In this document: positions 18,839-28,823 of the stretch, one piece after another | How the letters are laid out: each line of letters opens with the position of its first letter | Position numbering within the stretch: position 1 is the first letter of the stretch | Source of the DNA: Diaporthe sp. PMI_573 | Taxonomy: Eukaryota > Ascomycota > Sordariomycetes > Diaporthales > Diaporthaceae | Length of the DNA: 64,000 nucleotides | NCBI GenBank assembly: GCA_021399435.1 | Contig: JAJTUP010000073.1 | Coordinates: forward strand, 230,526 to 294,525 | Direction of reading: 5' to 3' | Position numbers and translations under genes: made by a program | The notes under the pieces: model-generated | What the model saw: the letters and a program-made list of their open reading frames with translations, nothing else | The model's database searches: none | What the model was told of the DNA's origin: nothing

Positions 18839-19363
18839 CTACCATGAGGGTAGGACAATACCCTCCCTGCTCCATGACCGCATACTCTGCGCCATCCCAA
18901 TAGTGTGTCGATCAAGACGAGTTCGTAAAGGTGATACCATCTTTCCCGCGCTACTGAACGACCTCTCAGTCTCTGCTGACATTGTAGGGATAGACAGCAA
19001 GTCAGAGGCCATTCGAGAGAGGTTCGGATACTCCATTTCGTGCTCCTTCCACCAAGAAAGAGGGCTGAATTGGTATTTGTCGTCGGCGGGGAAGATGCGC
19101 GCGAGACGGGACGGGTCGAGGAGTTTACCGGCACCCACTAGCATCGCCGCCACCGAGGAGACCTGTGCGGTACCCTCCGGGGTGAGTTCGATATCTGTAG
19201 TGCCCGTGTAGCGGCCCGACTTGGCCCACTCCGTCTCGCCTGTTGAAAAAAAGGTTGTTATCGAGAAGCGCCGTTATTAGAGTCTGCTCAAGCCTGGTGA
19301 GACGTAGAACTTACCATGCCGCACAAGAAGGACACGGGGCGTCAGGGCGTCTTGGTCGGACAT
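18839..19363 (-). CDS. In-frame chimera: histidine-phosphatase 5' end fused to a hAT dimerisation domain
   Basis: Exon 1 (19363-19315) encodes MSDQDALTPRVLLVRH. A 75-bp intron (GTAAGT...CAACAG, 19314-19240) follows. Exon 2 (19239-18839) continues GETEWAKSGRYTGTTDIELT. The LVRHGETEW motif, with its catalytic His, identifies the phosphoglycerate mutase/histidine-phosphatase superfamily, probably a SHB17-like sugar bisphosphatase. After KLLDPSRLARIF (about 19090) the host family would continue with its second arginine/His region. Here the same frame goes straight into DDKYQFSPLSWWKEHEMEYP, LSRMASDLLSIPTMSAETER and FSSAGKMVSP, the hAT C-terminal dimerisation domain. The joined ORF is 149 residues with no stop and correct splice phase. 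Phosphatase activity is not expected. It may be an accidental fusion or an expressed chimera. Confidence 0.75.
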
Positions 19364-19965
19364 GATGGGTGTGCTATGCTTGGGGAGGAAGGCTCAATTC
19401 TGGACGGGCAAGATCACGGAACCTGGAAGCCACGCGAATTGGCATTCCATCTGCTACTGCTACAAGGGCATGTGCACGTTATCTTCGGTATATGGCTTCA
19501 TAATTGGCTAATTGACGTGTATTCAAAGTTTGGTGTTCAGAAAAAAGTACCTCGTAAAGATATTCAAGTTTTGGGTCCGCCCAACAAATAGTTATAGGTA
19601 TGAGGCCTCCCCGTTTGTTCTCTCCGGTTCTCGTCCAGCCACTACACTCTGCCACAGTGGGCACTGCCTGTTACACAAATGGTATATCTGCATGGCCGAG
19701 GGCTGCGTTAAGCGATCATGCATACAATACTTGGCCGATTGGAGAGATAAGTGGGTGGAGTCCGCGAGCGCGTAAACCTTCACACCACCTTCTCTTCTAA
19801 GGGTAGTGATTGGATCTTGCCGGCTTATATATTTACGCAGTCGCGGGATTAGTCACCTCATTTCACAGTTCCCGTGTTTCATTAGTAAGGTTTTGGAAGA
19901 ACTGCTTGTTTCTACGAGCCAGGATATAATTACTGCTGGTCATCACTTTAAATAATTCATATGCC
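19364..19965. other. Region without recognisable genes
   Basis: It begins with the 5' flank of the phosphatase fragment. Short frames are unrecognised. Confidence 0.35.
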
Positions 19966-20077
19966 TAGGCTAAATGCCCAGATGAGGAAGGGTTATCGTC
20001 GTCCTCGTTGGCCATGAGATTATTGATTGAGATGTCCCTGTGCAGGAAACCAGCCTTGCGCAATGATTCGTGCCCAG
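19966..20077 (-). pseudogene. FunK1 protein-kinase relic (catalytic loop only)
   Basis: The frame reads ESLRKAGFLHRDISINNLM and ANEDDDNPS before a stop at about 19966. HRDISINNLM is the catalytic loop of the fungal FunK1 kinase family (Asp as proton acceptor, Asn for metal). Only about 35 codons remain. Neither the glycine loop nor the DFG-equivalent segment is present nearby. Confidence 0.7.
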
Positions 20078-20151
20078 CAATTCAACCTAGTTACTTCGCT
20101 ACGTTTCAATACACACTTCACGCTCCATGACGCCACATTGAAGTTCAGACC

Positions 20152-20466
20152 ATGGCCGATCAAAATGGTATGTAGCCTACTTCGTTAGTTGCCAACCTCA
20201 TACTGACTTTTACTACAGATATGCAATACTCTTCTCAGCCTAGAATGGCATATAATTCCAATCAACAATTCCCCGTTTCGTCGCAATCGCAAGCCACGTT
20301 GCTTCGCCTAGACTGCGCGAATAGAACGGAAGACTGCGTTACCAACGGGTGCAAATACCAATGTGGATCGAAGGTGGGCAGGGCGTCAACTGTGATAGGC
20401 GTTCCGCTCCTCACATACGGAGGTTATATGTGTATGAACGTCTATTGCAAATGTCATCCATGCTAG
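20152..20466 (+). CDS. Small cysteine-rich, plectasin/defensin-like protein (two exons)
   Basis: Exon 1 is 20152-20167 and exon 2 is 20219-20466. The intron is GTATGT...CTACAG (51 bp), and the joined CDS is 88 codons with the stop. The N-terminus (MADQNDMQYSSQPRMAYNSN) is polar and Gln/Ser-rich, with no signal peptide. The C-terminal half has eight cysteines: LDC, EDC, NGCKYQC (C-x3-C), then GGYMC-x4-CKC and a final HPC. The C-x3-C followed by GGY.C...C-x-C order is the cysteine-stabilised alpha/beta pattern of plectasin and invertebrate defensins. The extra Cys at each end could form a fourth disulfide. Secretion is not supported by the predicted start. A missed upstream exon would explain that, though the nearest upstream ATG (20126) meets a stop within five codons. 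An antimicrobial role is only a hypothesis. Confidence 0.6.
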
Positions 20467-20830
20467 ATTAGAGGATAATCACCACGCCCGCGCGCAGTCT
20501 TTCCGAAACTGCAGCAATTCGGGCACAAAGGCACTGAGCGGCCTGCCCATGGCCTCCTCGCCAACCAGGTCGAACCCAGCTATCTATCCCGGCCATCGTT
20601 GGGTGAGGGCGCAAGATCAGCGAAGTCAAAATAGTCGTCGTCTTCATCATCGTCGTCATCCATATCCGAATCGCAGGCAAGGGGTAGGTGCGCTGCCTAT
20701 AATTCAACCAATGAGAAGGCACTTAGTCGTGTCCTGAGTTTGTATTTGTGAGATAAGGTTGGCCTTGTGGAGGCCTCAAAAAAAAAACAGTCCAGCCTGA
20801 TTTGGACCAGATGTAGAGAGGGAACCGTAG
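20467..20830. other. Region without recognisable genes
   Basis: It contains an A9-like run near 20780 and unrecognised short frames. Confidence 0.35.
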
Positions 20831-21060
20831 TTATCTTAATGTCGTCTGACGATGATTTCTGCTCGTAGTGTTGTTGTTTCCTCGTATCGTCCTCGAGTTA
20901 AGTATTTTCTGGCGATCTCTTGGCCAAATACCCGTGCCCAGCCATCCAGTCTGAATGCGGCTGGGCGTGAGAGCATTCTCAGGGGCAATTTTGTAGGCAC
21001 GAAGGAAGAATTCCTTGCAGGAATCCTCTGTACCGTACCGGATGGCGAGCTGCAAGGATT
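20831..21060 (-). pseudogene. C-terminal fragment of a pogo/Tc1-type DDE transposase
   Basis: The translation contains ENALTPSRIQTGWLGTGIWP followed by RDRQKILNS. This is the conserved C-terminal block (F...GF...GI.P...Q.IL) that follows the DDE core in fungal pogo-like transposases. No core residues are present. It is too far from, and opposite in strand to, the fragment at 12.5 kb to be the same copy. Confidence 0.6.
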
Positions 21061-21551
21061 TTGTGCATTTCTACAACGGGTTCCCCATCCTTTCCATGGG
21101 ACTTCCTAGGCGGCTGAAATTGCTTGTGCTTCACAATAATGTGTATACTTAGAAGAGGTCATTACCGGCCCATTTGAAAAGTCCGCCTTCAGTATCGCGG
21201 TTTTTGGGAGGTACGTTAAGAGTATCAGCTGACATGGTTAGAACTTGTATGATCAACGATGTGTATAAGTGGTTGGCGTAAGAAGAGGATTGTGGCGGTT
21301 GTCACCACTAGACGGGCTGACACCACCACAAGGTGCTGGCAGGGGCTGGTCCCTGCCACAGGCACGGACCACGGTTATTAAACTTCTCCAACGCGTCGCA
21401 CATCGCGAGTTTCTTCTCTTTCTTCTTCTCTCCTTAAGCTTAGAATCTTCGTACGTAGTGCCAATACAACAGCTTCCATGCTGGAAATTGCTGGCCGTTA
21501 CAAGGATATACATTTGATTCTATACTCTTAGGGTAGTAGCACCGACCTATA
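21061..21551. other. Region without recognisable genes
   Basis: Flank between the pogo fragment and the MULE. Nothing recognised. Confidence 0.35.
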
Positions 21552-21559
21552 TTTATATT

Positions 21560-21610
21560 GAGTACGGATATTCGGGCCCAAAAAATCGGATGCCGGGCCC
21601 ATTCTCATGA
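21560..21610 (+). repeat. Left TIR of the MULE
   Basis: 51 bases identical to the inverted right TIR (24520-24570). The first mismatch is at the next base. Confidence 0.92.
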
Positions 21611-21858
21611 TTAATCAAAGCTGCAGCCAATCATATCGCTTTATTTCTCGGCTTCGCACTACCCAGCCCGGTGCGTTTTGAGCAGAATGCAAGCTCAAAA
21701 CGCGCTTCGTGCTACTGCTTCTCTTCATACCAACCTCGACCCACGTGCCCACCCTCAACGCTTCGTGATATCGACTAATTGACTATCGGAATCGATCATT
21801 TCAGTATCGAAAACCCCCCCCCCAGCTGGTCAAATACCAATCCTGCGTGGTTGTAGCG

Positions 21859-24159
21859 ATGTCAGAATATCCGGACTACTCGGGGCTTGAGCCGCAGTGG
21901 CAAGCCGATTGTCGTGCCTGGAATACCAATATCACGGCCACAAACGGCCGGCGCCCAGCACTTTCCAATCCTCCTACCTATCTAAAGCTGTTTCACGTTG
22001 GCTACGATACTCTACAGGACCTTAAGGTCGACTTGGATAAGGCTACGACCTCCGCCGGTTGGCTGACGGTCAAGCGGCAAGCAAAGCCTAACTACGTGAG
22101 ACTGGAATGTAGCCGAGGTGCCCAGCGACCTTCTGAGGCCACAAGAAGCAACGCCTCGTCGATAAAAGCCGGCTGCAAATGGTCAGCAATTGCCCATACG
22201 ACAAAGCAATCGTCAAACAAATGGACGCTCCTTATCCACGAGCGTAGACATACCCATCACGGCCCTCAAGACGTACCTGAAGCTCAGCGTGGCTGGGTGA
22301 AGCTGTCAGAAGAACATCACGAATTCCTCGCTCAGGCGGCCCGGGACCCCTTTACCGCGAAGCCGAAGAAGCTCAAGACTGCCTTTCTTGATATATACCC
22401 AGACGTTCAGTTGGGCAAGAATACCCTCAAGAATTGGCTACAGAAGTTCCGTGAAGAGAACCAAGGGATCTACACACCGTCACAAACAGTACTAGATTGG
22501 CTAGAGAAGAAGGGCTGTTGGTACAGGTGGACCCGCGATAAAGAGGGCCACATCACGGGCATTTTCTTGTGTGAGCCGGTACAGATGGCTTGGATACAAG
22601 AACGACGTTTCTCACGATGTATCTCGCTTGACTGTACATACTCGACGAACAAGAAGAAGATGGCCTTCTTCCATGGCACAACAGTGACCCACACGAAGAA
22701 GAACCTACCTCTCTTTCAGGGGATCGTCGATAACGAGCGAGAAAGCGGCTTTCGGTGGCTTCTTGAGCAAGTTCACCTCCTCAAGCAGTGCGAGGCTGAC
22801 AATCCGACCCTCTTCATCACTGACTACGATAACGCCCTGATCAACGCCCTTGGGTACGAATTCCCTGAGGCACGCCATCAGCTGTGTATCTTCCACATGA
22901 ACATGAACGTTGTCCTCAACATCAAGAAGAAGTGGCGACGGCCAGCAGTACCGACGGAGGAGGAGGATGAAGAGAAAGCTGAAGAGGGTAAGGAAGACCC
23001 ACATGAAGCAAGGCTGAATGCGCCGGCGAGGAATGCGGCTACAGTACCCACGAGGGTACCCAAGCTGGAGGATATCCCCTATACCCGACAGGCTCTATTT
23101 GACCTCCTCCGGTTTATGGAGTACTCTACCGACCGTGAAGTCTACGAGACGGCCTGGCAGCGTCTGCAAGAGAAGTTCAAGGATCAAGAAGCCATCTTGA
23201 ACTACCTCAAGACCTACTATGTTGACGACGACGAGGTGATCGTCGGTAAATGGGCGGCCCACCAGACGTGCAAGATCCTCAACTTCGGCTTGCGTACAAC
23301 CTCCTCTACGGAGAGTATGCACCGTAAACTCAAGGTTTACTTGGGCCACGGGATGGGTCACCTCTTCTACTTGCTTCTCGCTACCCATAGGGCTCTTGAG
23401 GATACTGCTCGTGACTTCCGTCTGGAAGAAGCCTACCAGAAGACATCCCCATTACAGAGGTTCAATGGGGAAGAGTGGCTCGGAAGGCTTCCCTTCCAAG
23501 TATCGTGGGTTGCCCTCGACCTTCTTGAGAAGACCTACAGTCAAGCGTTAAAGATGCTAGAGAAGAAGGTCCCACGGCTGTGCGAAGCCTCTACTTGTAC
23601 CTGCCCTACCTACACTCAGTATGGCTTCATTTGCGCAAACCGACTGGCCGATAAGCTTGAGGCAGGCCAACCCCTCGAGAAGGCTGACGTTCACGAGATA
23701 TACTGGTTAGATCGTGACCTCTCGATTCAGAACCCACTCCTCTTAGTCCTCTCGCCGAAGAAGGTCACGGCGACGAAGGGACGGCCTCGCGAGATGGCGA
23801 CGTTTGCAATAGGTGAAGATGGCCTCTTCGCAGCGCGTGCCCACGCCATAATGGGCAAATTGACATCCTCTACAACTACGAGTTTAGGCAGCAAGGTTGG
23901 TGGTAAGACGAGGGCGACGACAGCGTCAGTACAGAGGGTAAATTCAGCGTGGGAGCACAACGATACGACCCTCCGGTCGCTAGATGAAGAGGACCGACGG
24001 CCAGTAAGAGCGAAGCGACGATCTAGGCCGGCGTCGTCGGCGCCGGCAGCGCTTGTGGGTAAACCCTCAAGCTCAAGGCAACCGGCTAAGAGGCAGCGGA
24101 CGGGGGGCTGGCAGACTGTCAACCGCCTGCCCTGCGTAGACCTGACGGCTGATGACGTT

Positions 24160-24190
<31 letters not shown>

Positions 24191-24303
24191 GTGTCAACAC
24201 CAAGGAAACGCAGAGTTCAATCTACTGTGGGGGTACTGGCGAGGAAGCCGATTACCCAAGCGACTTCTCGAGCGACGGGCCGAGCGATTTACGTAGACTT
24301 TGA
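21859..24303 (+). CDS. MULE transposase
   Basis: An 814-residue ORF from ATG 21859 (MSEYPDYSGLEPQWQ); an upstream GTG in frame is not a plausible fungal start. Seen in order: an N-terminal DNA-binding-type region with conserved Cys/His (LECSRG, GCKWSAIAH, HTHHG); a helical stretch (KNTLKNWLQKFRE); and the MULE catalytic domain. The catalytic domain has SLDCTYSTNK (first Asp), LFQGIVDNE, LFITDYDNAL (second Asp) and HQLCIFHMNMNV, with TSSTESMH (likely third acidic residue) later. A SWIM-like zinc knuckle follows (CTCPTYTQYGFIC, ending in Asn rather than the usual His). A basic KGRPR segment and an acidic DDGDDGDD tail come last. No stops or frameshifts, so it is probably active. It cuts and pastes the element it lies in. 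Confidence 0.9.
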
Positions 24304-24519
24304 CTTCGTCGCTGAACGTACTTAATTAGCCCTAATTACGCTTGTTTTAGTTAATCGACTTAATTGGGCCGAATTTTGCTTATTTGGTGCTCTGGAGCGT
24401 CTGGGAATAGCTTCATCGTACTTCATGGCGTAGCATGATGACCAGTGTTGGGACATTTTTTTTTAGTATGGCGAATAGGTGTGAAATTACAATTGGCGCA
24501 CATGGGGCCACATGATTAG

Positions 24520-24570
24520 TCATGAGAATGGGCCCGGCATCCGATTTTTTGGGCCCGAATATCCGTACTC
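24520..24570 (-). repeat. Right TIR of the MULE
   Basis: Inverted copy of 21560-21610, identical over 51 bp. Confidence 0.92.
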
Positions 24571-24578
24571 TTTATATT

Positions 24579-25092
24579 TACTCTACATTATAGCATAAAG
24601 TAAGAATAAGTTACTAAGCAAGATGGTTATTGAAACCAGAATATTGGTTTCTAGATAGAAAATCTAGGATTTCAACTTATATTTTTAGAAATCCTTAAAA
24701 ATATAAAAAATCAGTTTTCAATTGCTGCTGTCAGATCCTAGCTGTAGGGATGGGTTTAATACTGTGTCACTAAATAAAATGCGCTTTTTGCATTAAATAT
24801 TTAAAACAGGTGCGTTTTATATGCATTATGTCACGGTAGCAGGCAGGCGGATTCCGGCAGGTGGACGTCGAGCAGTCCGGGTGATCAGGCAGGTTCTCTA
24901 TTTACTACGTACAGGCTCTATCCTCAGTAGGCACAGGCTCTGTTGACAAGACGTAGCTCTACGAGCTACGAAACGGTCTCAGGACAGATTACAGAGTTTT
25001 ATCGAGCGAGCGGCTCACGTAATCAGACTCCAATTCGCCTCGAGCCAAGTCAAATTCAATGTTGGATGTAAAATAACAGCAGCAGAAAATAA
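24579..25092. other. AT-rich region without recognisable genes
   Basis: AT-rich sequence (24580-24830) followed by unrecognised DNA containing GGCAGG-type short repeats near 24840-24900. Confidence 0.35.
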
Positions 25093-25341
25093 CGGTGGCA
25101 CTGCCATCTCATGTCGGGGGAGTGGGGACATGGTGCAGAATCTTGGAACTCCACTTGGACACCCTCTACCCTTCGCCCCCAGCCATTTATGCTACTTTCA
25201 ACGCTGTCAGACGAATTCAATGCAAGCCTCAATATACCATTGAGCTCCTTGATAGGACTAAACGGTATGATGCTCATCGGGCAAGACGCCGACAGGGTGT
25301 TCATAGGCGATGACACGGCACCGACCTTTGTAGCTCGCTAG
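25093..25341 (+). CDS. Unrecognised short ORF, possibly a 3' exon
   Basis: The frame reads PFMLLSTLSDEFNASLNIPL then SSLIGLNGMMLIGQDADRVF and ends TFVAR. It is hydrophobic/polar, coding-like, without a known motif. Its 5' limit is a stop at 25090. It may be the last exon of a lost gene. Confidence 0.25.
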   Translation, partial: RWHCHLMSGEWGHGAESWNSTWTPSTLRPQPFMLLSTLSDEFNASLNIPLSSLIGLNGMMLIGQDADRVFIGDDTAPTFVAR

Positions 25342-25426
25342 TGGGCAGGTGGGTAGATCCATACAGAATCACGTGATATAACAAACAGCGAAAACTACAT
25401 CTATCAAAACAAATCCTATTCCTCAA

Positions 25427-25805
25427 AGGTAACCTCATAGTCAAGTCCTTCCCCATTCACTCTGAGCCATTCTTCATATAGGCTGTGTGAAAAGAGATAG
25501 ACAGCTGCTGGAAATGTGGGAAAACTCCAAGATGAAATGATTCGTGTCGTTAGACTCTCGGAACTCGAATGCCACGGCGAGTAGCTCACGAAGGTTGCGG
25601 GGGATGTTCAAGGGATGGTCCCCATTGTAACCGGCTGTGTAGGAGACTGACCAGGCTTGTTGGTCGTTAATCGCGACGTTTTTGACATGTTCAAGACCTT
25701 GTAGAGATTGAAGCGCCCATGGGTCTGTAATACGTCCCAGGAATGATCGAAGCAGAGGACATCTAGCTCAGGGTTCTCCTTCATCCAGACGAACAGCCTT
25801 CTAAG
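25427..25805 (-). pseudogene. Decayed fungal gene in three frames (2EXR-like tail)
   Basis: Reading the minus strand gives, in succession and in different frames, VWMKENPELDVLCFDHSWDV, then DPWALQSLQGLEHVKNVAIN with GDHPLNIPRNLRELLAVAFE, then PAAVYLFSHSLYEEWLRVNG ending EVTFEE. Together this looks like the C-terminal part of one fungal hypothetical protein, broken by at least two frameshifts. The LEHVKN.A.N / NLREL pattern recalls 2EXR/F-box-like proteins. It is clearly a pseudogene. Confidence 0.5.
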
Positions 25806-26469
25806 AATACACTATACTAAGGAGTTTACAATAAGTTAAGATTAACGATTCCTTCTTGACCCATGAGTTCCTCACTCTCCATACCAGATAAATTATAACC
25901 ACCGCAGCATCGCAGCTTTTTAGTTCGCCAACTGCATCCGAGATTTCACAATACTCAAAGAATCTAGGATATCAACTAAACGTACCATCTCTAAGACGAA
26001 GTCTAGGTAATTATTATTTGTTCCATATTTCCTCCTGTTCTTTGTCCATTTTCTTCGTATTCCTGCCATGATTAGCTAGTGTGGGTCCCTCCTCCCGCAG
26101 TCGCTCCAACAACGCCCTAGAAATCGGCTTCAAAGTCGGCATCTCCACCCCCTGAGCCACATTCAGCCTCGAATTGTAAATCATATTTTGAATCGGAGAT
26201 TGAGTCCGCGTTACGGCCACTGTTACCATGCGGTATAGATCTCAACCAAAAATAGATTCTTACTTTTTTGGAGGAGATTGTTGTGCGCAGTGGGCACAGA
26301 ATTCACTGTCCGGCTAGATACGCTGACTGAGTGACTTCTCACCATCATTTTGGTACTATTTGCAAATAGCATTCAAAAGAATAAGTTGTTGTGCCCTTCT
26401 GAACGTATAGTGTTTTGGTGGGTTTGTGTGGTCCGAAGGTGGGTGAGTCCGAAGATGTCGACCCTGCAA
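25806..26469. other. Mostly unrecognised, with one short ORF
   Basis: A 71-codon minus-strand frame at 26014-26229 (SPIQNMIYNSRLNVAQGVEM, then ISRALLERLREEGPTLANHG) may be a remnant. No family recognised. Confidence 0.3.
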
Positions 26470-27624
26470 TCATGCATTGTCTTCGGAGTCGGAGTTGTCA
26501 TAACCCGTATCAAGGCCATATTCTCTGTTGTCGAATCGCCAAATCTGTAGAGTATCGCCATAGGAGGCTTGGATATGAAGATATTCGTAACGCTCGCCAT
26601 CGTGATAACAGTGAAACTGGTCGGGGTCCTGGTTTTCGCTACTAATAATGTGGATATAGTACTGTTCAGTAATCCTTGTAGAAGGACTTGGATTTTCCCT
26701 GGCTAGGCGAGAACCATTACCATGATTGAGTGTGTCTTGGCGGCTCCTATAATACTCGCTGACATTCAATTCGATATTGGCGTTCTCAATGATGATATCC
26801 ATGTCCATTTTTCTCCATTTCCAAGGCCTCAGACATTCAAAGAATAATACCTTGTGGGGAAAGCCGTCATCGTAGTCAAACAAAGGAACGTGTTTCTTCT
26901 TAGATCCTAATCCTAATGCCAGATACAATGGCTTGTTGGGAACCCCTCTTTTGCTTGGAGGCGAAATCGTGCCATCGCCGTTGAATCTCTCGAGGTCGGC
27001 ACCGAAGAACAAGACGACTAAGCCGTCCTTGGTTATCTGGTTGATCCACGTCATGCTTGCAAATATCTGTTGAAGAATGATTTCCTTGCCACATGTTAAA
27101 GGCTTGGTAGAATTTCCCATCTTCGTTGGTAGGAACGGCTTTTTACACACAGGTGTATTAGAAGAATGTGTTCGAGGAGAATTGTTTCCCGACTTGGCTA
27201 TTTTCTTAAGTATGGACTTCTTTCGCAGCTTGCATATTTTCTTAAATATGGCCTCTGTCAGCTCGTCGTCTTCACGGCCACGTTTTTTTCCCGGGATCGT
27301 TCTTGTCTCGCAGACGAGCCTTTCAGCTCGATCGAGGTCCTTCAGCTCTACATAGGTCCATGCTAGATTATTCATGCCGACGATGATGCGAGGGTGATTT
27401 TGCAGCTGCATTATCTTTAATGTTGGAACTAATATGTCTCTTGCCTCGGTGTATTTCTTCTGTTCGATGCAGTCCAGCCCGATATTATTCGCAACGGAGA
27501 GTTTGTCGGGGCTGTGTCCTTCAAACGTTCTGAAGCTTTCCTGCAAAATTTTCCTTGCCTTCTCATACTGATTCTCGTTGTATAGCTTCATCCAAAGCGG
27601 TGTATGATGAATGCTTTGAGCCAT
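26470..27624 (-). CDS. Orphan TPR protein with an unknown C-terminal domain
   Basis: A 384-residue ORF starting MAQSIHHTPLW. Residues 10-135 form about three TPR units of the kinesin-light-chain type (NENQYEKARKILQESFRTFE, SVANNIGLDCIEQKKYTEAR, MNNLAWTYVELKDLDRAERL), the class used in fungal STAND receptors. Here no NTPase precedes them. Residues 135-185 are basic and NLS-like (KKRGRED, KICKLRKKSILKKIAK). The C-terminal 200 residues (VVLFFGADLERFNGDG, VLFFECLRPWKW, YYIHIISSENQDPDQFHCYH) are beta-rich in appearance and unrecognised. The tail is acidic. No intron needed. It could be a stand-alone adaptor or a gene derived from an NLR repeat domain. Confidence 0.65.
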   Translation of the reverse strand: MAQSIHHTPLWMKLYNENQYEKARKILQESFRTFEGHSPDKLSVANNIGLDCIEQKKYTEARDILVPTLKIMQLQNHPRIIVGMNNLAWTYVELKDLDRAERLVCETRTIPGKKRGREDDELTEAIFKKICKLRKKSILKKIAKSGNNSPRTHSSNTPVCKKPFLPTKMGNSTKPLTCGKEIILQQIFASMTWINQITKDGLVVLFFGADLERFNGDGTISPPSKRGVPNKPLYLALGLGSKKKHVPLFDYDDGFPHKVLFFECLRPWKWRKMDMDIIIENANIELNVSEYYRSRQDTLNHGNGSRLARENPSPSTRITEQYYIHIISSENQDPDQFHCYHDGERYEYLHIQASYGDTLQIWRFDNREYGLDTGYDNSDSEDNA

Positions 27625-28550
27625 ACTGTTCGGGAATAAATGATTAAAAATTGTTCTGCGCTATGATGTATAGTATGAGCAGCACATATGATGAAATTGT
27701 GATATGTAGTTGATCTGCTCATTTAAGAAGTCATTTGTACGTTGACTCTTTTATATATCATTTGAGAATAGGTGGAAGCACAAAAATCACTTTAGATATG
27801 ATGGACTTATTTCGAGCTTCCTTCTTACTTACTTCTATCCTCTTCTTTCTTTCTAAACAAATTGCGGAATATGATTACCAGATATTTCACATTTAGCAAG
27901 CCTTGCCGTAATCTCGAATTGTCGTTGAAGTTGCCGTGAGCAGTCGCTGTAGCTTAAAATAGGATTTCCGAAATTAAAAATCTGAAGTAAGCATTCTATA
28001 CTTATACCAATCGCTTGGGCTGGCCCACTGAGCCTGCAGATCAGCAGCAGATGTGTTCATGGCTTCTCACTTTGTAGATAAACGGATAGATAAATAGATA
28101 GACTTGCTGAATTTAGAATATAAAACTGCGTAGTATTGAACGAGGATAGGATGGTGATTGTTGCAGTAGCAAGCAATATGTGTTGGAAGAGCATTCGGTT
28201 GGATCGCACGTAGTTCGATAGGCCAGACTGGCTGACTAAGCCAGTCACCCCTGACGAAGGGAAGGTGGCTTCTTCCCCTCTGGGTGAAACGCCCCCCCTT
28301 TGTACAGACTTAGACTTAGCATGCAATTCAGACCCAGTTAGTTGCCGCCCCCAGACGTACGTACGTACTATCGCCATATGGCAAAGGCCATTCAACAGGT
28401 AGAGTACATAATCTGTATTGTACATTATCTCCAAAACAGGTTCACGAAGTACCGTATTTAGCAGAGGTACGGCCTAACAGATAAACAAAATGGATAAGCA
28501 AGGAATTGTGTTACTGCACAGTACTTTTAACTTTCTATTTAACATCAAAA
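27625..28550. other. AT-rich flank, short microsatellite, no gene recognised
   Basis: Promoter side of the TPR gene. A GATAGATAAATAGATAGA microsatellite lies near 28085-28103 and ACGTACGTACGT near 28360. Confidence 0.4.
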
Positions 28551-28775
28551 ATGCCCGGTCTCAGAATTGTCTGGGATGGAACCAACGTGCAAACAAAAGT
28601 ACCAGCTTCTGTTCCAGTTGATTCCCGACAGCAACTTTCGTTGACCCCTACTTTATTTTTGGGCACCGGTACCGTATCAGTCTATTTCCATACCAGACCT
28701 ACAAACATACCTATTCAGGCTATCTATCAGCTGGAATCGATGGATACACAAGATGAGCAAGGCCCAAATATGTGA
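28551..28775 (+). CDS. Small hypothetical protein
   Basis: An ORF of 74 residues starting MPGLRIVWDGTNVQTKVPAS with a coherent beta-like composition (LFLGTGTVSVYFHTRPTNIP). An upstream in-frame start adds a hydrophobic leader (MCYCTVLLTFYLTSK), which is probably spurious. A second coherent frame at 28824-29009 may be its continuation, but no splice pair of normal length joins the two in frame. No family recognised. Confidence 0.4.
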   Translation: MPGLRIVWDGTNVQTKVPASVPVDSRQQLSLTPTLFLGTGTVSVYFHTRPTNIPIQAIYQLESMDTQDEQGPNM

Positions 28776-28823
28776 AATTAACTGCTAGGTATACACTTCT
28801 ATCAAGTCTAAAATAAATCTCAG

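Larger units (their letters stand above)
21552..24578 (+). mobile_element. Complete MULE (Mutator-like element) with 51-bp TIRs and 8-bp TSD
   Basis: GAGTACGGATATTCGGGCCC begins a 51-bp terminal inverted repeat at 21560-21610, matched base for base by the reverse complement of 24520-24570. The flanking octamers TTTATATT at 21552-21559 and 24571-24578 are identical target-site duplications, within the 8-11 bp typical of Mutator elements. The internal part holds one long uninterrupted transposase gene. Perfect TIRs, an intact TSD and an open gene indicate a recent insertion that has escaped the decay seen elsewhere. A truncated older relative lies at 6.7 kb. Confidence 0.92.
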
